Assembly (NCBI RefSeq): GCF_014204865.1
Contig: NZ_JACHMG010000001.1
Location: 5,110,501-5,174,500 of the forward strand
Length of the DNA stretch: 64,000 nucleotides
From: Amycolatopsis jiangsuensis
GTDB lineage: Bacteria > Actinomycetota > Actinomycetes > Mycobacteriales > Pseudonocardiaceae
Direction: 5' to 3'
Positions 50,116 to 63,606 of this stretch are shown here, piece by piece. Both the position numbers and the translations under genes were made by a program. Positions within the stretch are counted from its first letter, which is position 1; every line of letters begins with the position of its first letter. The notes under the pieces are model-generated. The model was not told the origin of the DNA and ran no database searches. It saw only the letters and a program-made list of their open reading frames with translations.

Positions 50116-50147
50116 CGAAGCGCTCTAACCGCCTGAGCTATGGGCCC
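50074..50147 (-). tRNA. tRNA-Ile (GAT)
   Basis: Minus strand: acceptor GGGCCCA paired with TGGGCCC, D-arm AGCTCAGGCGGTTAGAGCG, anticodon loop CTGATAA (anticodon GAT), T-loop GGTTCAAGTCC. Complete despite the element inserted at its 3' end. ileT of the gyrA locus. Confidence 0.97.
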
Positions 50148-50197
50148 GTCGAACGGTGAGAACTCTACCGGACGCCCGTGGTGGGCCCGCAACCGGG

Positions 50198-50854
50198 TTA
50201 CTCCCGCTCGGACAGGGTGACCTCGAGGCCGCCGGCGAGGTCCGCCGACACGTTGTAGATGAACGCGCTCACCGTGGCCAGCGCGGAGATCAGCACGATG
50301 TTGATGGCACCCAGGATCGCCGCGATGCCGAACACGCGACCGGCGCTGATCAGCGGGTCCGCGGCCGCGCTCGCGCCCTCGCCGCCGACCAGCGACGAGT
50401 ACGTGCCGTTCAGCTTGTCCCACACACCCATGCCGTCGAGCACGGTGTACAGCACCCCGACCGCGACCAGCCACACGAAGAACAACGCGACGCCCAGGAC
50501 CAGCGCCAGCTTCAGCACCGACCACGGATCGAACCGCTTGATCTGCAGGCTCGCCCGCCGCGGGCCGCGGCCCGGACGGCGCAACGCGCTCGGCGTGGGG
50601 CGGGTACGGCCCGCCGGCGGTACGTCCCCGGCCGGCGGCTGCTCGGCGCCGAAGAGCCGGGGGGCCGCGCTGCCGGAGACGGGGTACTCGTGCTCGCTCA
50701 CCCGCGATCCGTCCTGCTCATGCTCCGAGTAGACCACATCCTCGGTGGCTATTCCGGTCGACACCGTGGCCTCGGAGTCGCCGCCACCGTCCTTGGCGGT
50801 GCGCTGCCAGGGCGGAGGGGCCGACGTGCCGTCGGACTTGTCGGATGGTGCCAC
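50198..50854 (-). CDS. DUF3566 membrane protein
   Basis: 218 residues from GTG. Disordered N-terminal half, then a conserved DUF3566 domain (about 95-218) with two membrane helices (SVLKLALVLGVALFFVWLV and IAAILGAINIVLISALATV) and KRFDPWSVLK. Conserved downstream of gyrA in actinobacteria (Rv0007-like). Function unknown. 35 bp separate it from gyrA. Confidence 0.92.
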   Translation of the reverse strand: MAPSDKSDGTSAPPPWQRTAKDGGGDSEATVSTGIATEDVVYSEHEQDGSRVSEHEYPVSGSAAPRLFGAEQPPAGDVPPAGRTRPTPSALRRPGRGPRRASLQIKRFDPWSVLKLALVLGVALFFVWLVAVGVLYTVLDGMGVWDKLNGTYSSLVGGEGASAAADPLISAGRVFGIAAILGAINIVLISALATVSAFIYNVSADLAGGLEVTLSERE

Positions 50855-50889
50855 GTTGAGTCAGTCCTTACCCGTGCGTGGGGCGCCGC

Positions 50890-53508
50890 TCACTGCTCCG
50901 GCGCCGTACCGTCGTCTTCTGCGGCAGGCTCGTTCCCGGCCTGCTCGTTCCCGGCCGTCGGCTCCCCGGTCGCTTCGGCGGCCGGAGCACCTTCGGCGGC
51001 CGGACCGCCGTCGGCGTCTGCTTCACCATCAGTGACGACGTCCGAGCCCTCGTCCGCGTTGCGCGCGACCGCGAGAAGAGTGGTGCCCTCCCCGAGATTC
51101 ATCAACCGCACGCCCTTGGTCTGCCGACCGGCCTTGCGCACGTCGCGCGCCGGCGTGCGGATGACACCGCCGCTGGACGTGATGGCGAACAACTCGTCGT
51201 CCTCGTCGACGATGAGCGCCCCCACCAGCCTGCCACGTTTGGTGTCGTGCTGAATGGTGAGCACACCCTTGCCGCCCCGGCCCTGCACCGGGTAGTCGGC
51301 GATCGGGGTGCGCTTGCCGTACGCCCCGTCGGTCGCGACCAGCAGGTACTTGTCCTCCTTGACCACGCCGATGGCGAGCAGTTCGTCACCCTCGTTGAAC
51401 CGCATGCCCAGCACACCCGAGGTCGGCCTGCCCATCGGGCGCAGCGCCTCGTCGGTCGCGTGGAACCGGATGGACTGACCGCCCGCGGACACCAGCAGCA
51501 GGTCGTCCTCGGCCGCGGCGAGCACCGCACCCATCAGCTCGTCGCCCTCACGCAGGTTGATCGCGATGAGCCCGCCCGCCCGGTTCGAGTCGAAGTCGGT
51601 GAGCTTGGTCTTCTTCACCAGCCCACGCTGCGTGGCGAGCACCAGGTACGGCGCCACCTCGTAGTTCGCGATTTCGATGACCTGGGCGATCTGCTCGTCC
51701 GGCTGGAAGGCCAGCAGGTTCGCCACGTGCTGACCGCGGGCGTTGCGGTTGGCCTCGGGCAGGTCGTAGGCCTTCGCGCGGTACACCCGGCCCTTGTTCG
51801 TGAAGAACAGGATCCAGTCGTGCGTGGAACAGACGAAGAAGTGCTGGACGATGTCGTCCTGGCGCAGTGTGGCGCCCTGCACCCCCTTGCCGCCGCGCTT
51901 CTGCGAGCGGTACAGGTCGGTCTTGGTGCGCTTCGCGTAGCCGGTGCGCGTGATGGTGACCACCACGTCTTCCTGCGCGATCAGGTCCTCGACCGACACG
52001 TCCCCGTCGAACGGGATGATCTGCGTACGCCGGTCGTCGCCGTACTTGTCGACGATGCCCATCAGCTCGTCGCGGATGATGATGCGCTGCCGCTCCGGCT
52101 TCTCCAGGATGTCCTTGAGGTCGGCGATCTCGGCCTCGATCTTGGCCAGGTCGTCGATGATCTTCTGGCGTTCCAGGGCCGCCAGCCGCCGCAGCTGCAT
52201 GTCCAGGATCGCGGTCGCCTGGATCTCGTCGACGTCGAGCAGCTCCATCAGGCCCGGCCGCGCCTCGTCCGCGGACGGCGACCGCCGGATCAGCGCGATG
52301 ACCTCGTCGAGCGCGTCGAGCGCCTTGACGTACCCACGCAGGAGGTGGGCCCGTTCCTCGGCCTTGCGCAGCCGGTACCGGGTGCGCCGCACGATCACGT
52401 CGATCTGGTGCTTGACGTAGTGCCGGATGACCTGGTCCAGCCGCAGCGTGCGGGGCACGCCCTCGACCAGTGCCAGCATGTTCACGCCGAAGTTCTGCTG
52501 CAGCTGGGTGTGCTTGTAGAGGTTGTTCAGCACCACCTTGGCCACCGCGTCGCGGCGCAGCGTGATCACGATCCGCATGCCGGAGCGGCTGTTGGTCTCG
52601 TCGGCGATGTCCGAGATGCCGGTGACCTTGCCGTCGCGCACCAGGTGCGCGATGTTCTCCACCAGGTTGTCCGGGTTCACCTGGTACGGCAGTTCGGACA
52701 CGACGAGCGTGGTGCGCCCCTTCGCGTCCTCCTCGACCTCGACGACCGCGCGCATCCGGATCGAACCGCGGCCGGTGCGGTAGGCGTCCTCGATCCCGGA
52801 GGTGCCGAGAATCATCGCCTTGGTCGGGAAATCCGGGCCCTTGACCCGCACGAGCAGTGCGGCGAGCAGCTCGTCGTCGGTCGCCTCCGGGTTCTCCAGC
52901 GCCCACACGACACCGTCGGCGACCTCGCGCAGGTTGTGCGGCGGGATGTTCGTCGCCATCCCGACCGCGATCCCGGAACTACCGTTGACCAGCAGGTTCG
53001 GGAACCGCGACGGCAGCACGTCCGGTTCCTGCGTGCGACCGTCGTAGTTGTCGGAGAAGTCGACGGTCTCCTCTTCGATGTCGGCCAGCATCTGCATGGC
53101 CAACGGAGCGAGCCGGGACTCGGTGTACCGCATCGCGGCGGCCGGGTCGTTGCCCGGCGAACCGAAGTTGCCCTGTCCGTCGATCAGCGGGTACCGCATC
53201 GACCAGCGCTGGGCCAGCCGCACGAGCGCGTCGTAGATCGCCGAGTCGCCGTGCGGGTGGTAGTTGCCCATGACGTCGCCGACGACGCGGGAGCACTTGT
53301 TGTACCCGCGGTCCGGGCGGAACCCGGAGTCGAACATCGAGTAGAGCACCCGGCGGTGCACCGGCTTGAGCCCGTCACGCACGTCCGGCAGCGCCCGCGA
53401 CACGATCACGCTCATCGCGTAGTCGATGTAGGAGCGCTGCATCTCCTGCTGGATGTCGACCGGCTCGATCCGGTCGTTCTCCGGAGCCGGCGGCAAGGTT
53501 TCCGTCAT
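50890..53508 (-). CDS. gyrA: DNA gyrase subunit A
   Basis: Breakage-reunion subunit of the supercoiling type II topoisomerase. 872 residues: catalytic half with the quinolone region [14 protein letters not shown] (Ser and Asp at both classical positions, the susceptible-type residues), active-site Tyr in [11 protein letters not shown], and a C-terminal beta-pinwheel (about 530-830) with a gyrase box QRGGKGVQG. The acidic Ala/Glu-rich tail is actinobacterial. No intein. Start ATG 49 bp downstream of gyrB. Confidence 0.97.
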   Translation of the reverse strand: MTETLPPAPENDRIEPVDIQQEMQRSYIDYAMSVIVSRALPDVRDGLKPVHRRVLYSMFDSGFRPDRGYNKCSRVVGDVMGNYHPHGDSAIYDALVRLAQRWSMRYPLIDGQGNFGSPGNDPAAAMRYTESRLAPLAMQMLADIEEETVDFSDNYDGRTQEPDVLPSRFPNLLVNGSSGIAVGMATNIPPHNLREVADGVVWALENPEATDDELLAALLVRVKGPDFPTKAMILGTSGIEDAYRTGRGSIRMRAVVEVEEDAKGRTTLVVSELPYQVNPDNLVENIAHLVRDGKVTGISDIADETNSRSGMRIVITLRRDAVAKVVLNNLYKHTQLQQNFGVNMLALVEGVPRTLRLDQVIRHYVKHQIDVIVRRTRYRLRKAEERAHLLRGYVKALDALDEVIALIRRSPSADEARPGLMELLDVDEIQATAILDMQLRRLAALERQKIIDDLAKIEAEIADLKDILEKPERQRIIIRDELMGIVDKYGDDRRTQIIPFDGDVSVEDLIAQEDVVVTITRTGYAKRTKTDLYRSQKRGGKGVQGATLRQDDIVQHFFVCSTHDWILFFTNKGRVYRAKAYDLPEANRNARGQHVANLLAFQPDEQIAQVIEIANYEVAPYLVLATQRGLVKKTKLTDFDSNRAGGLIAINLREGDELMGAVLAAAEDDLLLVSAGGQSIRFHATDEALRPMGRPTSGVLGMRFNEGDELLAIGVVKEDKYLLVATDGAYGKRTPIADYPVQGRGGKGVLTIQHDTKRGRLVGALIVDEDDELFAITSSGGVIRTPARDVRKAGRQTKGVRLMNLGEGTTLLAVARNADEGSDVVTDGEADADGGPAAEGAPAAEATGEPTAGNEQAGNEPAAEDDGTAPEQ

Positions 53509-53556
53509 GGGGTCCTTCTCGGTGAGCAGTCCTGGGAGGTCGGTTTCGGGGGACGC

Positions 53557-55563
<2,007 letters not shown>

Positions 55564-55721
55564 CTACTTCACCAGTGTACTTGCCCACCCCCGCTCACAT
55601 GCGGCAAGGACACCTCTCATCGGGTCACAGAGGCGCGAAATCACTCTCGACCGACTCATCTCGTATCCCGACTGCCGTCAAGCGGTTCTCGGGGAACTCA
55701 CCCGGCTGCCCGCAACCCGGG

Positions 55722-56480
55722 TCAGCCGTACGTGTCACGTGGGCCCCGGCCAGGCACGTGCCGTGGCCCTTTCCGCCAGCTCGGGGCGGTCGGACCCTGG
55801 ATCCGCATCCGCTTCACCACGCCGTGGCCGACGCCGGCGGCGATCTTCGCGAGCAGCTTCCCCTGCAGCAACCGCAGCTGCGTCGCCCACGCGGTGGAGC
55901 TCGCGCGCACGGTCAGCTCGCCGTCCTTCAGCGCCACCGGCTGGGCGTGTTCGGCGACGTCCTCGCCCACCAGCCGCGCCCACTGGCCGAACACGCGAGC
56001 GTTGGTCATCGTGTCCTGCCAGCCGCTGTCGGTGATCAGCCGCGAAACCAGCCGGCCCAGCGGTTGCGGGTCGCGCGCATCGGCACCCGGCCCTGACCAG
56101 CGCCGACGGCGTGGGTGCTGGCCTTTGCCCCCGGCTCCGCCGATCCGGCCGCGGCGCAGGTTCGGCGGGGCACCCCGTTCGCGGGCCTTGGCCTTGGCGG
56201 CTTCGAGCGCGGCGTGCGCGAGGTCCCGGCCGGACTGGTTCTCCCCCACGACCCCCTCGTTCGGCCCAGTGGTCGCAGCACGGTCGGTGACCGAACGAGC
56301 CGAATCGCGTGGGTGACCGTCGGTGCGGGGGGTGTCAAGACCGCCATCCGGCCGATTCGTCACGCGCGGCGATAACGCGGGCACGGGTTTATCCACACTG
56401 TCCACAGGTTTGTCCCCAGATCGGTAGGCAACAGGTGTGGCGCCGGTCACCCGACGTGGTTGTGCTGGGTGTTCAGTCAC
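55722..56480 (-). CDS. dciA: DciA-like DUF721 protein
   Basis: 252 residues. The C-terminal DUF721 domain (about 140-252, with [20 protein letters not shown] and [18 protein letters not shown]) is that of DciA, which loads or activates the DnaB helicase. The N-terminal 110 residues are disordered. Overlaps recF by 8 bp. The 5' coding region contains a cluster of DnaA-box-like sequences. The position between recF and gyrB is standard in actinobacteria (Rv0004). Confidence 0.85.
   Translation of the reverse strand: MTEHPAQPRRVTGATPVAYRSGDKPVDSVDKPVPALSPRVTNRPDGGLDTPRTDGHPRDSARSVTDRAATTGPNEGVVGENQSGRDLAHAALEAAKAKARERGAPPNLRRGRIGGAGGKGQHPRRRRWSGPGADARDPQPLGRLVSRLITDSGWQDTMTNARVFGQWARLVGEDVAEHAQPVALKDGELTVRASSTAWATQLRLLQGKLLAKIAAGVGHGVVKRMRIQGPTAPSWRKGPRHVPGRGPRDTYG
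56389..56418. promoter_or_regulatory. DnaA-box cluster inside dciA
   Basis: TTATCCACA (56389-56397, perfect consensus), CTGTCCACA (56398-56406) and TTGTCCCCA (56410-56418) in the same orientation, within the sequence coding for the disordered N-terminus of the DUF721 protein. Confidence 0.7.
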
Positions 56481-57627
56481 GGTTCACCTCACCCTCTGCC
56501 ACCGTGAACCGGGCGCCGGCCAGCTCCCCGGGCACGTCCTCGTCGACGGCCGCGGTGATGAGTACCTGTTCGGCACCCGCCGCGACCTCCGCGAGCCGAG
56601 CCCGGCGTTTGCGGTCGAGCTCGGCAAACACATCGTCCAGCAGAAGGACCGGTTCGCCCCCTTCGGCACGCAGGAGTTCGTAACTTCCGAGCCGCAGAGC
56701 CAGCGCGAACGACCACGACTCGCCGTGGCTCGCGTACCCCTTCGCCGGTGCTTCACCGAGGATCAGCTCGAGCTCGTCCCGGTGCGGGCCGACCAGACTG
56801 ATCCCACGCTCCAGCTCATTGCGCCGTACGTCGGCCATCGCCTTCAGCAGCAGCTCACGCAGCACCTCCGGCTCCGCGCGCTCACCGCCGGGCACACCGT
56901 AGGACGGTGGGAGCGCTTCGCCCAGCGAAGAGCGGTACGCGATCTTCGCCGGCCGCGAGTCCGGCGCGACTCCCATGTACGCGTCGGCTGCGTACGGTGC
57001 GAGGTCGGCGACGAGGTTCAGCCGCGCGGCGAGTAGTTGCGCGCCGGCTACCGACAGGTGGTCGTCCCACACGTCGAGCGTCGACAGCGCGTACGGGTCT
57101 TCGCGGCCGGTACGTCGCTTGCCCGCGGTCTTGAGGAGCGCGTTGCGCTGCTTCAGCACCTTCTCGTAGTCCGAGCGCACCCCGGCGTACCGAGGCGCGC
57201 GAAGCACGAGCAGCTCGTCCATGAACCGCCGGCGTTCACTCGGATCCCCGCGTACGAGCGCGAGGTCCTCCGGAGCGAACAACACTGTTCGAAGGACACC
57301 GAGTACATCGCGCGGCCTGCCGACGGCGCCACGGTTCACCCTCGCCCGGTTCGCGCGGCCCGCGGTGATCTCGAGCTCGACTGTCAGCTCACGGTCGGCG
57401 TTGACGACCGCGACGCGCACGAGTGCGCGCTCGCACCCGTGGCGGATGAGCGGCGCGTCCGTCGCGACCCGGTGCGAGCCCAGGGTCGCGACGTAGCCGA
57501 CCGCTTCGAGCAGGTTCGTCTTCCCCCGGCCGTTCTGGCCGACCAGCACGACCGGCCCCGGTTCGAGGGCGAGATCGGCTTGCGGCCAGGACCGGAAGTC
57601 GGTGACCTGGAGGTGGCGCAGATACAC
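56473..57627 (-). CDS. recF: DNA replication and repair protein RecF
   Basis: SMC-like ATPase helping RecA load at gaps. 384 residues with Walker [10 protein letters not shown] near 31-39, ABC-type signature region, and Walker [13 protein letters not shown] near the C-terminus. N-terminus [14 protein letters not shown] is typical. 19 bp from gnd. Confidence 0.96.
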   Translation of the reverse strand: MYLRHLQVTDFRSWPQADLALEPGPVVLVGQNGRGKTNLLEAVGYVATLGSHRVATDAPLIRHGCERALVRVAVVNADRELTVELEITAGRANRARVNRGAVGRPRDVLGVLRTVLFAPEDLALVRGDPSERRRFMDELLVLRAPRYAGVRSDYEKVLKQRNALLKTAGKRRTGREDPYALSTLDVWDDHLSVAGAQLLAARLNLVADLAPYAADAYMGVAPDSRPAKIAYRSSLGEALPPSYGVPGGERAEPEVLRELLLKAMADVRRNELERGISLVGPHRDELELILGEAPAKGYASHGESWSFALALRLGSYELLRAEGGEPVLLLDDVFAELDRKRRARLAEVAAGAEQVLITAAVDEDVPGELAGARFTVAEGEVNRD

Positions 57628-57646
57628 GGAGGGGGACCGGCCTGCG

Positions 57647-58537
57647 TCAGCTCCCGGCTTTCTTCACCGAGTGCCCGCCGAACTGGTTGCGCAGCGCGGC
57701 GACCGCGCGCATCGCGGACGAGTCCTTCTGCCGGGAGGAGAACCGGGCGAACAGGGCGGCCGAGAGCACCGGCGCCGGCACCGCGTGGTTCACGGCTTCC
57801 TCCAGCGTCCACCGGCCCTCGCCCGAGTCCTCGACGTAGCCCTCGAGGTCGTCCAGATCCGGGTCCTCGTCGAGCGCGCGGACCAGCAGGTCGAGCAGCC
57901 ATGAGCGGACCACGGTGCCACGCTGCCAGCCCTTGATCACGGCAGGCACGTCGTCGACGACCTTCGACGCTTCGAGCAGCTCGAAGCCTTCGGCGTAGGC
58001 CTGCATGACGCCGTACTCGATGCCGTTGTGGATCATCTTCGCGTAGTGCCCGGCACCGACCGAACCGGCGTGCGAGAAGCCCTCCTCACGCGGACCGTCC
58101 GGGCGCAGCGCGTCGAAGATCGGCATCGCGCGGGTCACGTCGGACGCCGCGCCGCCGACCATCAGGCCGTACCCGTTGTCCTTGCCCCACACCCCACCGG
58201 ACACGCCACAGTCGAGGTACCCGATTCCCTTGGCAGCCAAGAGATCCGCGTTCAGCTTGTCGTCGGTGAACTTCGAGTTGCCGCCGTCGATCACCAGATC
58301 GCCCTCGGACAGCAGCTCGCCGAGCTCGATGACGGTCTGCCGGGTCGGTTCACCGGCCGGCACCATGATCCAGACGATCCGGGGGCCGGACAGCTTGGAC
58401 ACCAGATCGGCCGGCGACGCGGAGTCGCTCACGTCCGGGTTGCGGTCGTAGCCGACCACCTCGTGCCCGGCGGCCCGCAGCCGCTCGCGCATGTTGAAAC
58501 CCATCTTGCCCAGGCCGATCAGACCCAGCTGAACCAT
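57647..58537 (-). CDS. gnd: 6-phosphogluconate dehydrogenase, decarboxylating (short type)
   Basis: Oxidises 6-phosphogluconate to ribulose 5-phosphate with reduction of a nicotinamide cofactor. 296 residues, the short bacterial type. Rossmann [15 protein letters not shown](P) loop, substrate-binding [10 protein letters not shown] and the catalytic Lys in [14 protein letters not shown]. It is routinely located between dnaN and recF in actinobacteria, so it shares the replication operon without an obvious mechanistic link. Confidence 0.94.
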   Translation of the reverse strand: MVQLGLIGLGKMGFNMRERLRAAGHEVVGYDRNPDVSDSASPADLVSKLSGPRIVWIMVPAGEPTRQTVIELGELLSEGDLVIDGGNSKFTDDKLNADLLAAKGIGYLDCGVSGGVWGKDNGYGLMVGGAASDVTRAMPIFDALRPDGPREEGFSHAGSVGAGHYAKMIHNGIEYGVMQAYAEGFELLEASKVVDDVPAVIKGWQRGTVVRSWLLDLLVRALDEDPDLDDLEGYVEDSGEGRWTLEEAVNHAVPAPVLSAALFARFSSRQKDSSAMRAVAALRNQFGGHSVKKAGS

Positions 58538-58583
58538 GAGATCCCCTTAGGTAGTAACGAAAATCCGCGGCGGTGCCGGACGA

Positions 58584-59717
58584 TCAGCCCGGCAGCCGAA
58601 CCGGCATGAGCAGGTAGAGGAACCCGGGGACGACGTTGCCCTCGGCGTCCGCGGGCTTGATCAGCGCCGGACGGTTGGGGGTGGTGAAGGTGAGCTCCGC
58701 CCGGTCGCTGTGCAGCGCGCCGAGCCCGTCGACGAGATAACCGGGGTTGAACGCGATGGTGACCGGATCGCCCTCGTAGTCGACCTTCAGTTCCTCCTCG
58801 GCACTGCCCTCGTCGTCCCCGCCGGCGGACAGCCGCAGGCTGCCGTCGCCGAACTCCAGCCGGACCTGGGTACCGCGCTCGGCGACCAGCGAAACCCGCT
58901 TGATCGACTCGGTGAGCGCACCGACCTCGATCACCGCGCGTGACGTGTGGTTCGCGGGCAGCAGCTGGCGGTATGGCGGGAACTCCGCGTCGAGCAGGCG
59001 CGTGGTGGTGTAGCGGCCCGCGCCGGACAGGCCGAGCAGGCCGTCGCCACTGGCGAGCGCGAGCTTCACGGTGGCACCGGAGCCCCCGAGCGTCTTCGCG
59101 GCCTCGGCGAGCGTGCGGGCGGGGACGAGCACCGCGGCGTCGGACAGGCCCTCGGCCGGCTGCCAGGTGAACTCGCGCATGGCGAGCCGGAAACGGTCGG
59201 TGGCCACCAGCGTCAGCGACTCCCCGGAGATCTCCAGCCGCATGCCGGTGAGCATCGGGAGCGTGTCGTCCTTGCCGGCCGCGGTGACGACCTGGGTCAC
59301 CGCCTGGCCGAAGACGTCGCCGGGGAGTTCGCCGGCGTGCGCGGGCTGGGACGGCAGCTGCGGGTAGTCCTCCACCGGCATGGTGGGCAGGCTGAACCGG
59401 GCACTGCCGCAGGTGATGGTCGCGCGGGCGCCGTCGACGGAGATCTCCACCGGCTGGGCGGGCAGCGCCTTGGTGATGTCGGCGAGGAGCCGGCCGGAGA
59501 CGAGCAGCCGCCCGCCGTCGGCGATGGTCGCGGGGACGCCGACGGTGGCCGACACCTCGTAGTCGAAGCCGGAGACGGTGAGCGCGTCGGATTCGCCGTC
59601 CGCACCCGCGTCGAGCAGGACTCCACCCAGCACCGGCACCGGCGGCCGGGACGGGAGGCTTCTGGCCACCCACGCGACGGCGTCGGCGAGCCCGTCGCGC
59701 TCGACGCGGATCTTCAT
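58584..59717 (-). CDS. dnaN: DNA polymerase III beta sliding clamp
   Basis: Ring-shaped processivity clamp. 377 residues from ATG at 59717 ([19 protein letters not shown]); a 425-residue frame to 59861 includes non-coding leader. Three clamp domains, C-terminal VMPVRLPG-like end (LLMPVRLPG). First gene on the dnaN side of oriC. No other feature obscures its start. Confidence 0.96.
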   Translation of the reverse strand: MKIRVERDGLADAVAWVARSLPSRPPVPVLGGVLLDAGADGESDALTVSGFDYEVSATVGVPATIADGGRLLVSGRLLADITKALPAQPVEISVDGARATITCGSARFSLPTMPVEDYPQLPSQPAHAGELPGDVFGQAVTQVVTAAGKDDTLPMLTGMRLEISGESLTLVATDRFRLAMREFTWQPAEGLSDAAVLVPARTLAEAAKTLGGSGATVKLALASGDGLLGLSGAGRYTTTRLLDAEFPPYRQLLPANHTSRAVIEVGALTESIKRVSLVAERGTQVRLEFGDGSLRLSAGGDDEGSAEEELKVDYEGDPVTIAFNPGYLVDGLGALHSDRAELTFTTPNRPALIKPADAEGNVVPGFLYLLMPVRLPG

Positions 59718-60420
59718 GCGCGCATCCTTTCGGCAACCGAGCCCCGCGGCTCGTGAAGGGTCGGCGGGTGACGGCCGGGAGTACGCCCGAGGCGTGCGCG
59801 ACCGGGTCCCCACCGGTCCGGTCCGACCCACGCGCGGGACGGACCAGGTGCAGGCATCCACGTTAGGCCGTCGCCGGGGGTGCCGTCACCTCGGCCTCCC
59901 CTTGACTTTGTCGACAAGCCGACAGCGTCTCGGGCTTGTCCCCAACTTCGTCCTTCGCCTGTTTTTGTTCTGTTCTCTCTTTCAAGAGATCTAAAGGCAG
60001 TAGCAGTAATAGGGGCTGTGGGTTGTGTGGACAGAGCTCGTTGCCGCAGGTCGTGGCGGTCGTCGGCCTGTGGAGAGCCCTGGTGGTGGATCGGTGGATG
60101 AATCGAGCGGTCGGTGGATGGTTTCGGGCGTCCCCCGGTTCATCCACAGCCGGGCGTAGTTGTCCCCATGGTTGTCCCCAGGCATGTGCCGAGTTGTACC
60201 CAGGCGATGTGGGCGTCCGGAGTGGTCCGAATCGCCCTGGCGAGTGACGGGCCACGGCTGGGGATGAAATGGGGACAACCTGGGGAATCAACGTGGACAG
60301 AGCTGGGGACAACCTGTGGATTCCGTGTGAGTGCAATGTGGACGGTTTCCGGTTCGGGCTGATCAAGGATCTGTTGGGGCTGTGGGCAAAGTACTCACAC
60401 CCTGGGGAAAACCGGTTGTG
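59718..60420. other. Chromosomal replication origin oriC
   Basis: Intergenic region between dnaN and dnaA with many DnaA-box-like 9-mers in both orientations. These include TTGTCCCCA near 59936, 60160 and 60172, CTGTCCACA (complement) near 60026, TCATCCACA near 60140, and TGGGGACAA near 60270 and 60304. TGTGGATTC (60315) and TGTGGACGG (60338) also occur. Between 59945 and 60012 lies an AT-richer stretch (GTTTTTGTTC onward) that fits a DNA-unwinding element. The boxes from 60140 to 60345 form the densest cluster. Confidence 0.9.
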
Positions 60421-60439
60421 TATCAATGGATTTCGGCGA

Positions 60440-60473
60440 GCTGCGTACAGGCGCGTACGCGTGCGTACGCAGC
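60440..60473. repeat. GTACGC-rich inverted repeat next to oriC
   Basis: GCTGCGTAC (60440-60448) and GTACGCAGC (60465-60473) are a perfect 9-bp inverted repeat with further GCGTACGC words between. Located on the dnaA side of oriC. Confidence 0.7.
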
Positions 60474-60602
60474 TTCGCGCACACAGTCGACACGAAGGCG
60501 GTGCGAAGACGTTGCGAGAGAAAGGAAAGCGCCTTCGCAGCACGTCGGCGCGCGAGAGAGCGACAGCGGCCGTGTCGCGGCTGTTGTCCGGTGAAGGCGC
60601 TG

Positions 60603-60711
60603 TCGAGTTAGAGCGCCGAGATAGAGCGCTGCCGAGACGGAGCGCCTAGATAGAGCGTTGTGCCGTTGAGGGCCGCACTGCCGAGACAGCGCGTTGCCGA
60701 GACAGTGCGCC
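60603..60711. repeat. Imperfect short tandem repeats downstream of dnaA
   Basis: About seven degenerate units of 14-17 bp with the core CCGAGAnnGAGCGC or CCGAGACAGnGCG (for example CCGAGATAGAGCGC, CCGAGACGGAGCGC, CCGAGACAGCGCG) directly between the dnaA stop and oriC. No known protein site matches. Confidence 0.7.
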
Positions 60712-60722
60712 GAGCTACGCGG

Positions 60723-62396
60723 TTACTGCCGGGCCCGCTGCTTGATGCGCGAGGTCAGCTCCTGCACCTGGTCGTAGATCCGCCGCCGTTCGGCCATTTC
60801 CTTGCGGATCTTCTTGTCCGCGTGCATCACCGTGGTGTGGTCGCGGCCGCCGAAGGTCTGGCCGATCTTCGGCAGCGACATGTCGGTCAGCTCGCGGCAC
60901 AGGTACATCGCGATCTGCCGCGCGGTGGCCAGCGCCTTCGTCTTGCCCGGGCCGCACAGGTCCTCGAGCGTGACGTCGAAGAACTCGGCCGTGACGCCCA
61001 TGATGGTCGGCGCGGTGATCTCCGGTGCGTGCGAATCCGGGATCAGCTCGCGCAGCACGACCTCGGCGAGGCCGACGTCCACCGGCTGCTGGTTGAGCGA
61101 CGCGAACGCGGTGACGCGGATCAGCGCGCCCTCCAGCTCGCGGATGTTCGCCTCGACGCGGGAGGCGATGAACTCCAGCACGTCGCCCGGCACCGCGAGC
61201 CGGTCCTGCGCCGCCTTCTTCCGCAGGATCGCGATCCGCGTCTCCAGATCGGGCGGCTGGATGTCGGTGATCAGGCCCCATTCGAACCGCGTGCGCAGCC
61301 GGTCCTCCAGCGTCTCCAGGCGCTTCGGCGGCCGGTCGGAGGAGACGACGATCTGCTTGTTCGCGTTGTGCAGGGTGTTGAAGGTGTGGAAGAACTCCTC
61401 CTGCGTACCTTCCTTGCCCTCCAGGAACTGGATGTCGTCGACGAGCAGGATGTCGATGTCCCGGTAGCGCCGCTGGAAGGCGACCTTGCGGTCGTCACGC
61501 AGTGAGTTGATGAAGTCGTTGGTGAACTCTTCGGTCGACACGTACCGCACGCGCATCCCGGGGAACAGCCGTTGCGCGTAGTGCCCGACCGCGTGCAGCA
61601 GGTGGGTCTTGCCCAGCCCGGACTCGCCCCAGATGAACAGCGGGTTGTAGGCGCGGGCCGGCGCCTCCGCCACGGCGACCGCGGCGGCATGCGCGAACCG
61701 GTTCGACGCGCCGATGACGAACGTGTCCAGGGTGTACTTCTCGTTCAATTTCGTCTTCGAGGTCTGCGGCTGGGCCGGTGCGGTGTAGGGCTGCCCGGCG
61801 ATCGGCTGGCCGGAGAACGTGGGCCAGATCTCGTGCACCGCGGCGAGTGCTTCGCCCTCTTCATCGACTTCTTCGTCGGTGTCCTCGGTGTCTTCCGCCG
61901 ACGGCTTCGCCGGCTCGGGCCGAGCCGGCGGCAGGCCGTTGCCCTCGGACGGCGGGCGTGGCGGCGTCATCGCCGGCGGTGCGTTCTCCGTACGTCCCGC
62001 GTCGGCCCGTCCGTTGTCCGGGCGCGCGCCGTCCGGGAGGACCGGCTCAGTGCGCGCGCCGTCGAAGTGCCCGTTGGTTTCGTTTTCCACCCGCGAGGGT
62101 GACGGCACATAGCGAGGGGCGGGTGCGACGGCCTCGGCGCTGTCCACCTTCACCGCGAGCGAGACCGGGCGGCCGAGCCGGCGCGACAGCGCGTCGGTGA
62201 TCGACGTGCGCAGCGCGCGTTCGATGGCTTCCTTCGCGAAATCGCTGGGAGCGGCCAGCAGGGCGGTGCCGTCGAGCAGGCCGATCGGCCGGGTGACGCG
62301 CATCCAGGCCCGCTGCTGCGGCGAGAGGGTGCCGTCGGACAGCTCCCGCACCACCTGCTCCCAGATGACGCCCAGATTGTGCTGGTGCTCGGACAC
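60723..62396 (-). CDS. dnaA: Chromosomal replication initiator DnaA
   Basis: Binds DnaA boxes, opens oriC and recruits the helicase. 557 residues from GTG at 62396 ([16 protein letters not shown]). A longer frame to 62525 has no support and would overlap the DnaA-box promoter region. Domain I (about 1-90), a long acidic/Pro-rich domain II (about 100-230, with an [14 protein letters not shown] stretch), AAA+ domain III with GESGLGKTH and LLVDDIQF, and domain IV with [14 protein letters not shown] for DNA contact. The long domain II is characteristic of actinobacteria. Confidence 0.97.
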   Translation of the reverse strand: MSEHQHNLGVIWEQVVRELSDGTLSPQQRAWMRVTRPIGLLDGTALLAAPSDFAKEAIERALRTSITDALSRRLGRPVSLAVKVDSAEAVAPAPRYVPSPSRVENETNGHFDGARTEPVLPDGARPDNGRADAGRTENAPPAMTPPRPPSEGNGLPPARPEPAKPSAEDTEDTDEEVDEEGEALAAVHEIWPTFSGQPIAGQPYTAPAQPQTSKTKLNEKYTLDTFVIGASNRFAHAAAVAVAEAPARAYNPLFIWGESGLGKTHLLHAVGHYAQRLFPGMRVRYVSTEEFTNDFINSLRDDRKVAFQRRYRDIDILLVDDIQFLEGKEGTQEEFFHTFNTLHNANKQIVVSSDRPPKRLETLEDRLRTRFEWGLITDIQPPDLETRIAILRKKAAQDRLAVPGDVLEFIASRVEANIRELEGALIRVTAFASLNQQPVDVGLAEVVLRELIPDSHAPEITAPTIMGVTAEFFDVTLEDLCGPGKTKALATARQIAMYLCRELTDMSLPKIGQTFGGRDHTTVMHADKKIRKEMAERRRIYDQVQELTSRIKQRARQ

Positions 62397-63003
62397 CGGT
62401 CTGACTCCCCTCCCCTCGTCGGCGTGTACGCCCGGGTTCAGCCCACGCACGCGCGGAACACTCCCGCAAGCGTCATCCTGGCCCGATCCGCACGACGGCA
62501 CAGCGATATCCACATAGTTGTCCACAGCTGTGCACTAATGTACGGCGGCCCGCAGCCACGCCACCTGCGGGCTCGACGTTCTCGCCGGGTGCCTCCACAC
62601 CCCGTGGCCGACGGCGGCGGTAACCTGACGTCCACCCCGCCCGGCAGCCTGAGAGAGGCACGCTAACAAGCCCCGGTCATTGCCACAAGGCGTGGTGCCG
62701 CGCAAGCATTTCACGGTGTACGGCGTGTTGCCATTCGGTGCCGTGGCGTACCGGAGCCCGGGGCCGGACGCTGGTCGCGGTGCGTGGCGGAGGGGGCGGC
62801 TGCACGTCTCCGGACGGGGGTGCGTACCCTCGTAAGGTCTCCCGTAAGCGACGGGTGCGTTTCGCGTGCCCACGTATGTCGTCGCTCGTCGTGACGAGGC
62901 CACACGTTGGTAGGAGACACCAGAGACTGCCGTGCGACCCGCACGACATGCCGGGCGCCGGAGAAATGACCGTCGTCCGACGGCCGAGACACATGGAGAA
63001 GCA
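62397..63003. other. dnaA-rpmH divergent intergenic region
   Basis: No gene is seen. It must hold the promoters of dnaA and rpmH. Two DnaA boxes lie at 62506-62526. Other structure is weak; frames here are shadows with Arg-rich translations. Confidence 0.7.
62506..62526. promoter_or_regulatory. DnaA boxes in the dnaA promoter region
   Basis: ATATCCACA (62506-62514) and TTGTCCACA (62518-62526), same orientation, about 110-130 bp upstream of the dnaA start. Consistent with DnaA autoregulation. Confidence 0.75.
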
Positions 63004-63147
63004 GTGAGCAAGGGCAAGCGCACCTTCCAGCCGAACAACCGTCGTCGCGCGCGGACCCACGGTTTCCGCCTGCGTATGCGTACCCGCGCGGGCCGCGGCA
63101 TCCTGGCGGCCCGCCGTCGCAAGGGCCGCGCCGCGCTGTCCGCCTGA
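63004..63147 (+). CDS. rpmH: 50S ribosomal protein L34
   Basis: 47-residue very basic ribosomal protein ([20 protein letters not shown]...). GTG start preceded by GGAGAAGCA. Diverges from dnaA, conserved across bacteria. Upstream in-frame codons add only non-conserved sequence. Confidence 0.97.
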   Translation: MSKGKRTFQPNNRRRARTHGFRLRMRTRAGRGILAARRRKGRAALSA

Positions 63148-63168
63148 TCCGGCTCGCCGAGACGCGCC

Positions 63169-63600
63169 GTGCTGCCCGCTGCCGCACGCCTGCGGCGGAG
63201 TGAGGACTTCCGGGTCGTCCTCCGCCGGGGGTCCCGGGCAGGCAGGCGCCGCCTCGTCGTCCATGCGTTGACCACGGACCCGCCCGTGGCCACACCCGCT
63301 GTGGCCAGGGCGGGTTTTGTGGTGAGCAAGGCCGTGGGCAACTCCGTGGTCCGCCACCGCGTGACCCGGCGGTTGCGGCACCTCGTCTCGGCCCGTCTCG
63401 GAACACTGCCCCAGGGCAGCTCGTTGGTGGTACGGGCACTACCTCCGGCGGCGACCGCGTCGAGCGCGGAACTCGGCGCCGATCTCGACGCGGCGTTGCG
63501 CCGGCTCGGTCTCGCGCCGGCCGGGCGCCCGGCCCGGGAGGATGCTCCCCGGCAGCCGCGTCAGCAGGGCGCGGGCCCCGACCACGGATCAGCGGTGTAA
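63169..63600 (+). CDS. rnpA: Ribonuclease P protein component
   Basis: Protein subunit of the tRNA 5'-processing enzyme. 143 residues with the RNA-binding core [15 protein letters not shown] and the signature [18 protein letters not shown]. The C-terminal 40 residues are Pro/Gln/Ala-rich and beyond the usual fold. GTG start, 21 bp after rpmH. Confidence 0.95.
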   Translation: MLPAAARLRRSEDFRVVLRRGSRAGRRRLVVHALTTDPPVATPAVARAGFVVSKAVGNSVVRHRVTRRLRHLVSARLGTLPQGSSLVVRALPPAATASSAELGADLDAALRRLGLAPAGRPAREDAPRQPRQQGAGPDHGSAV

Positions 63601-63606
63601 ACGGCC

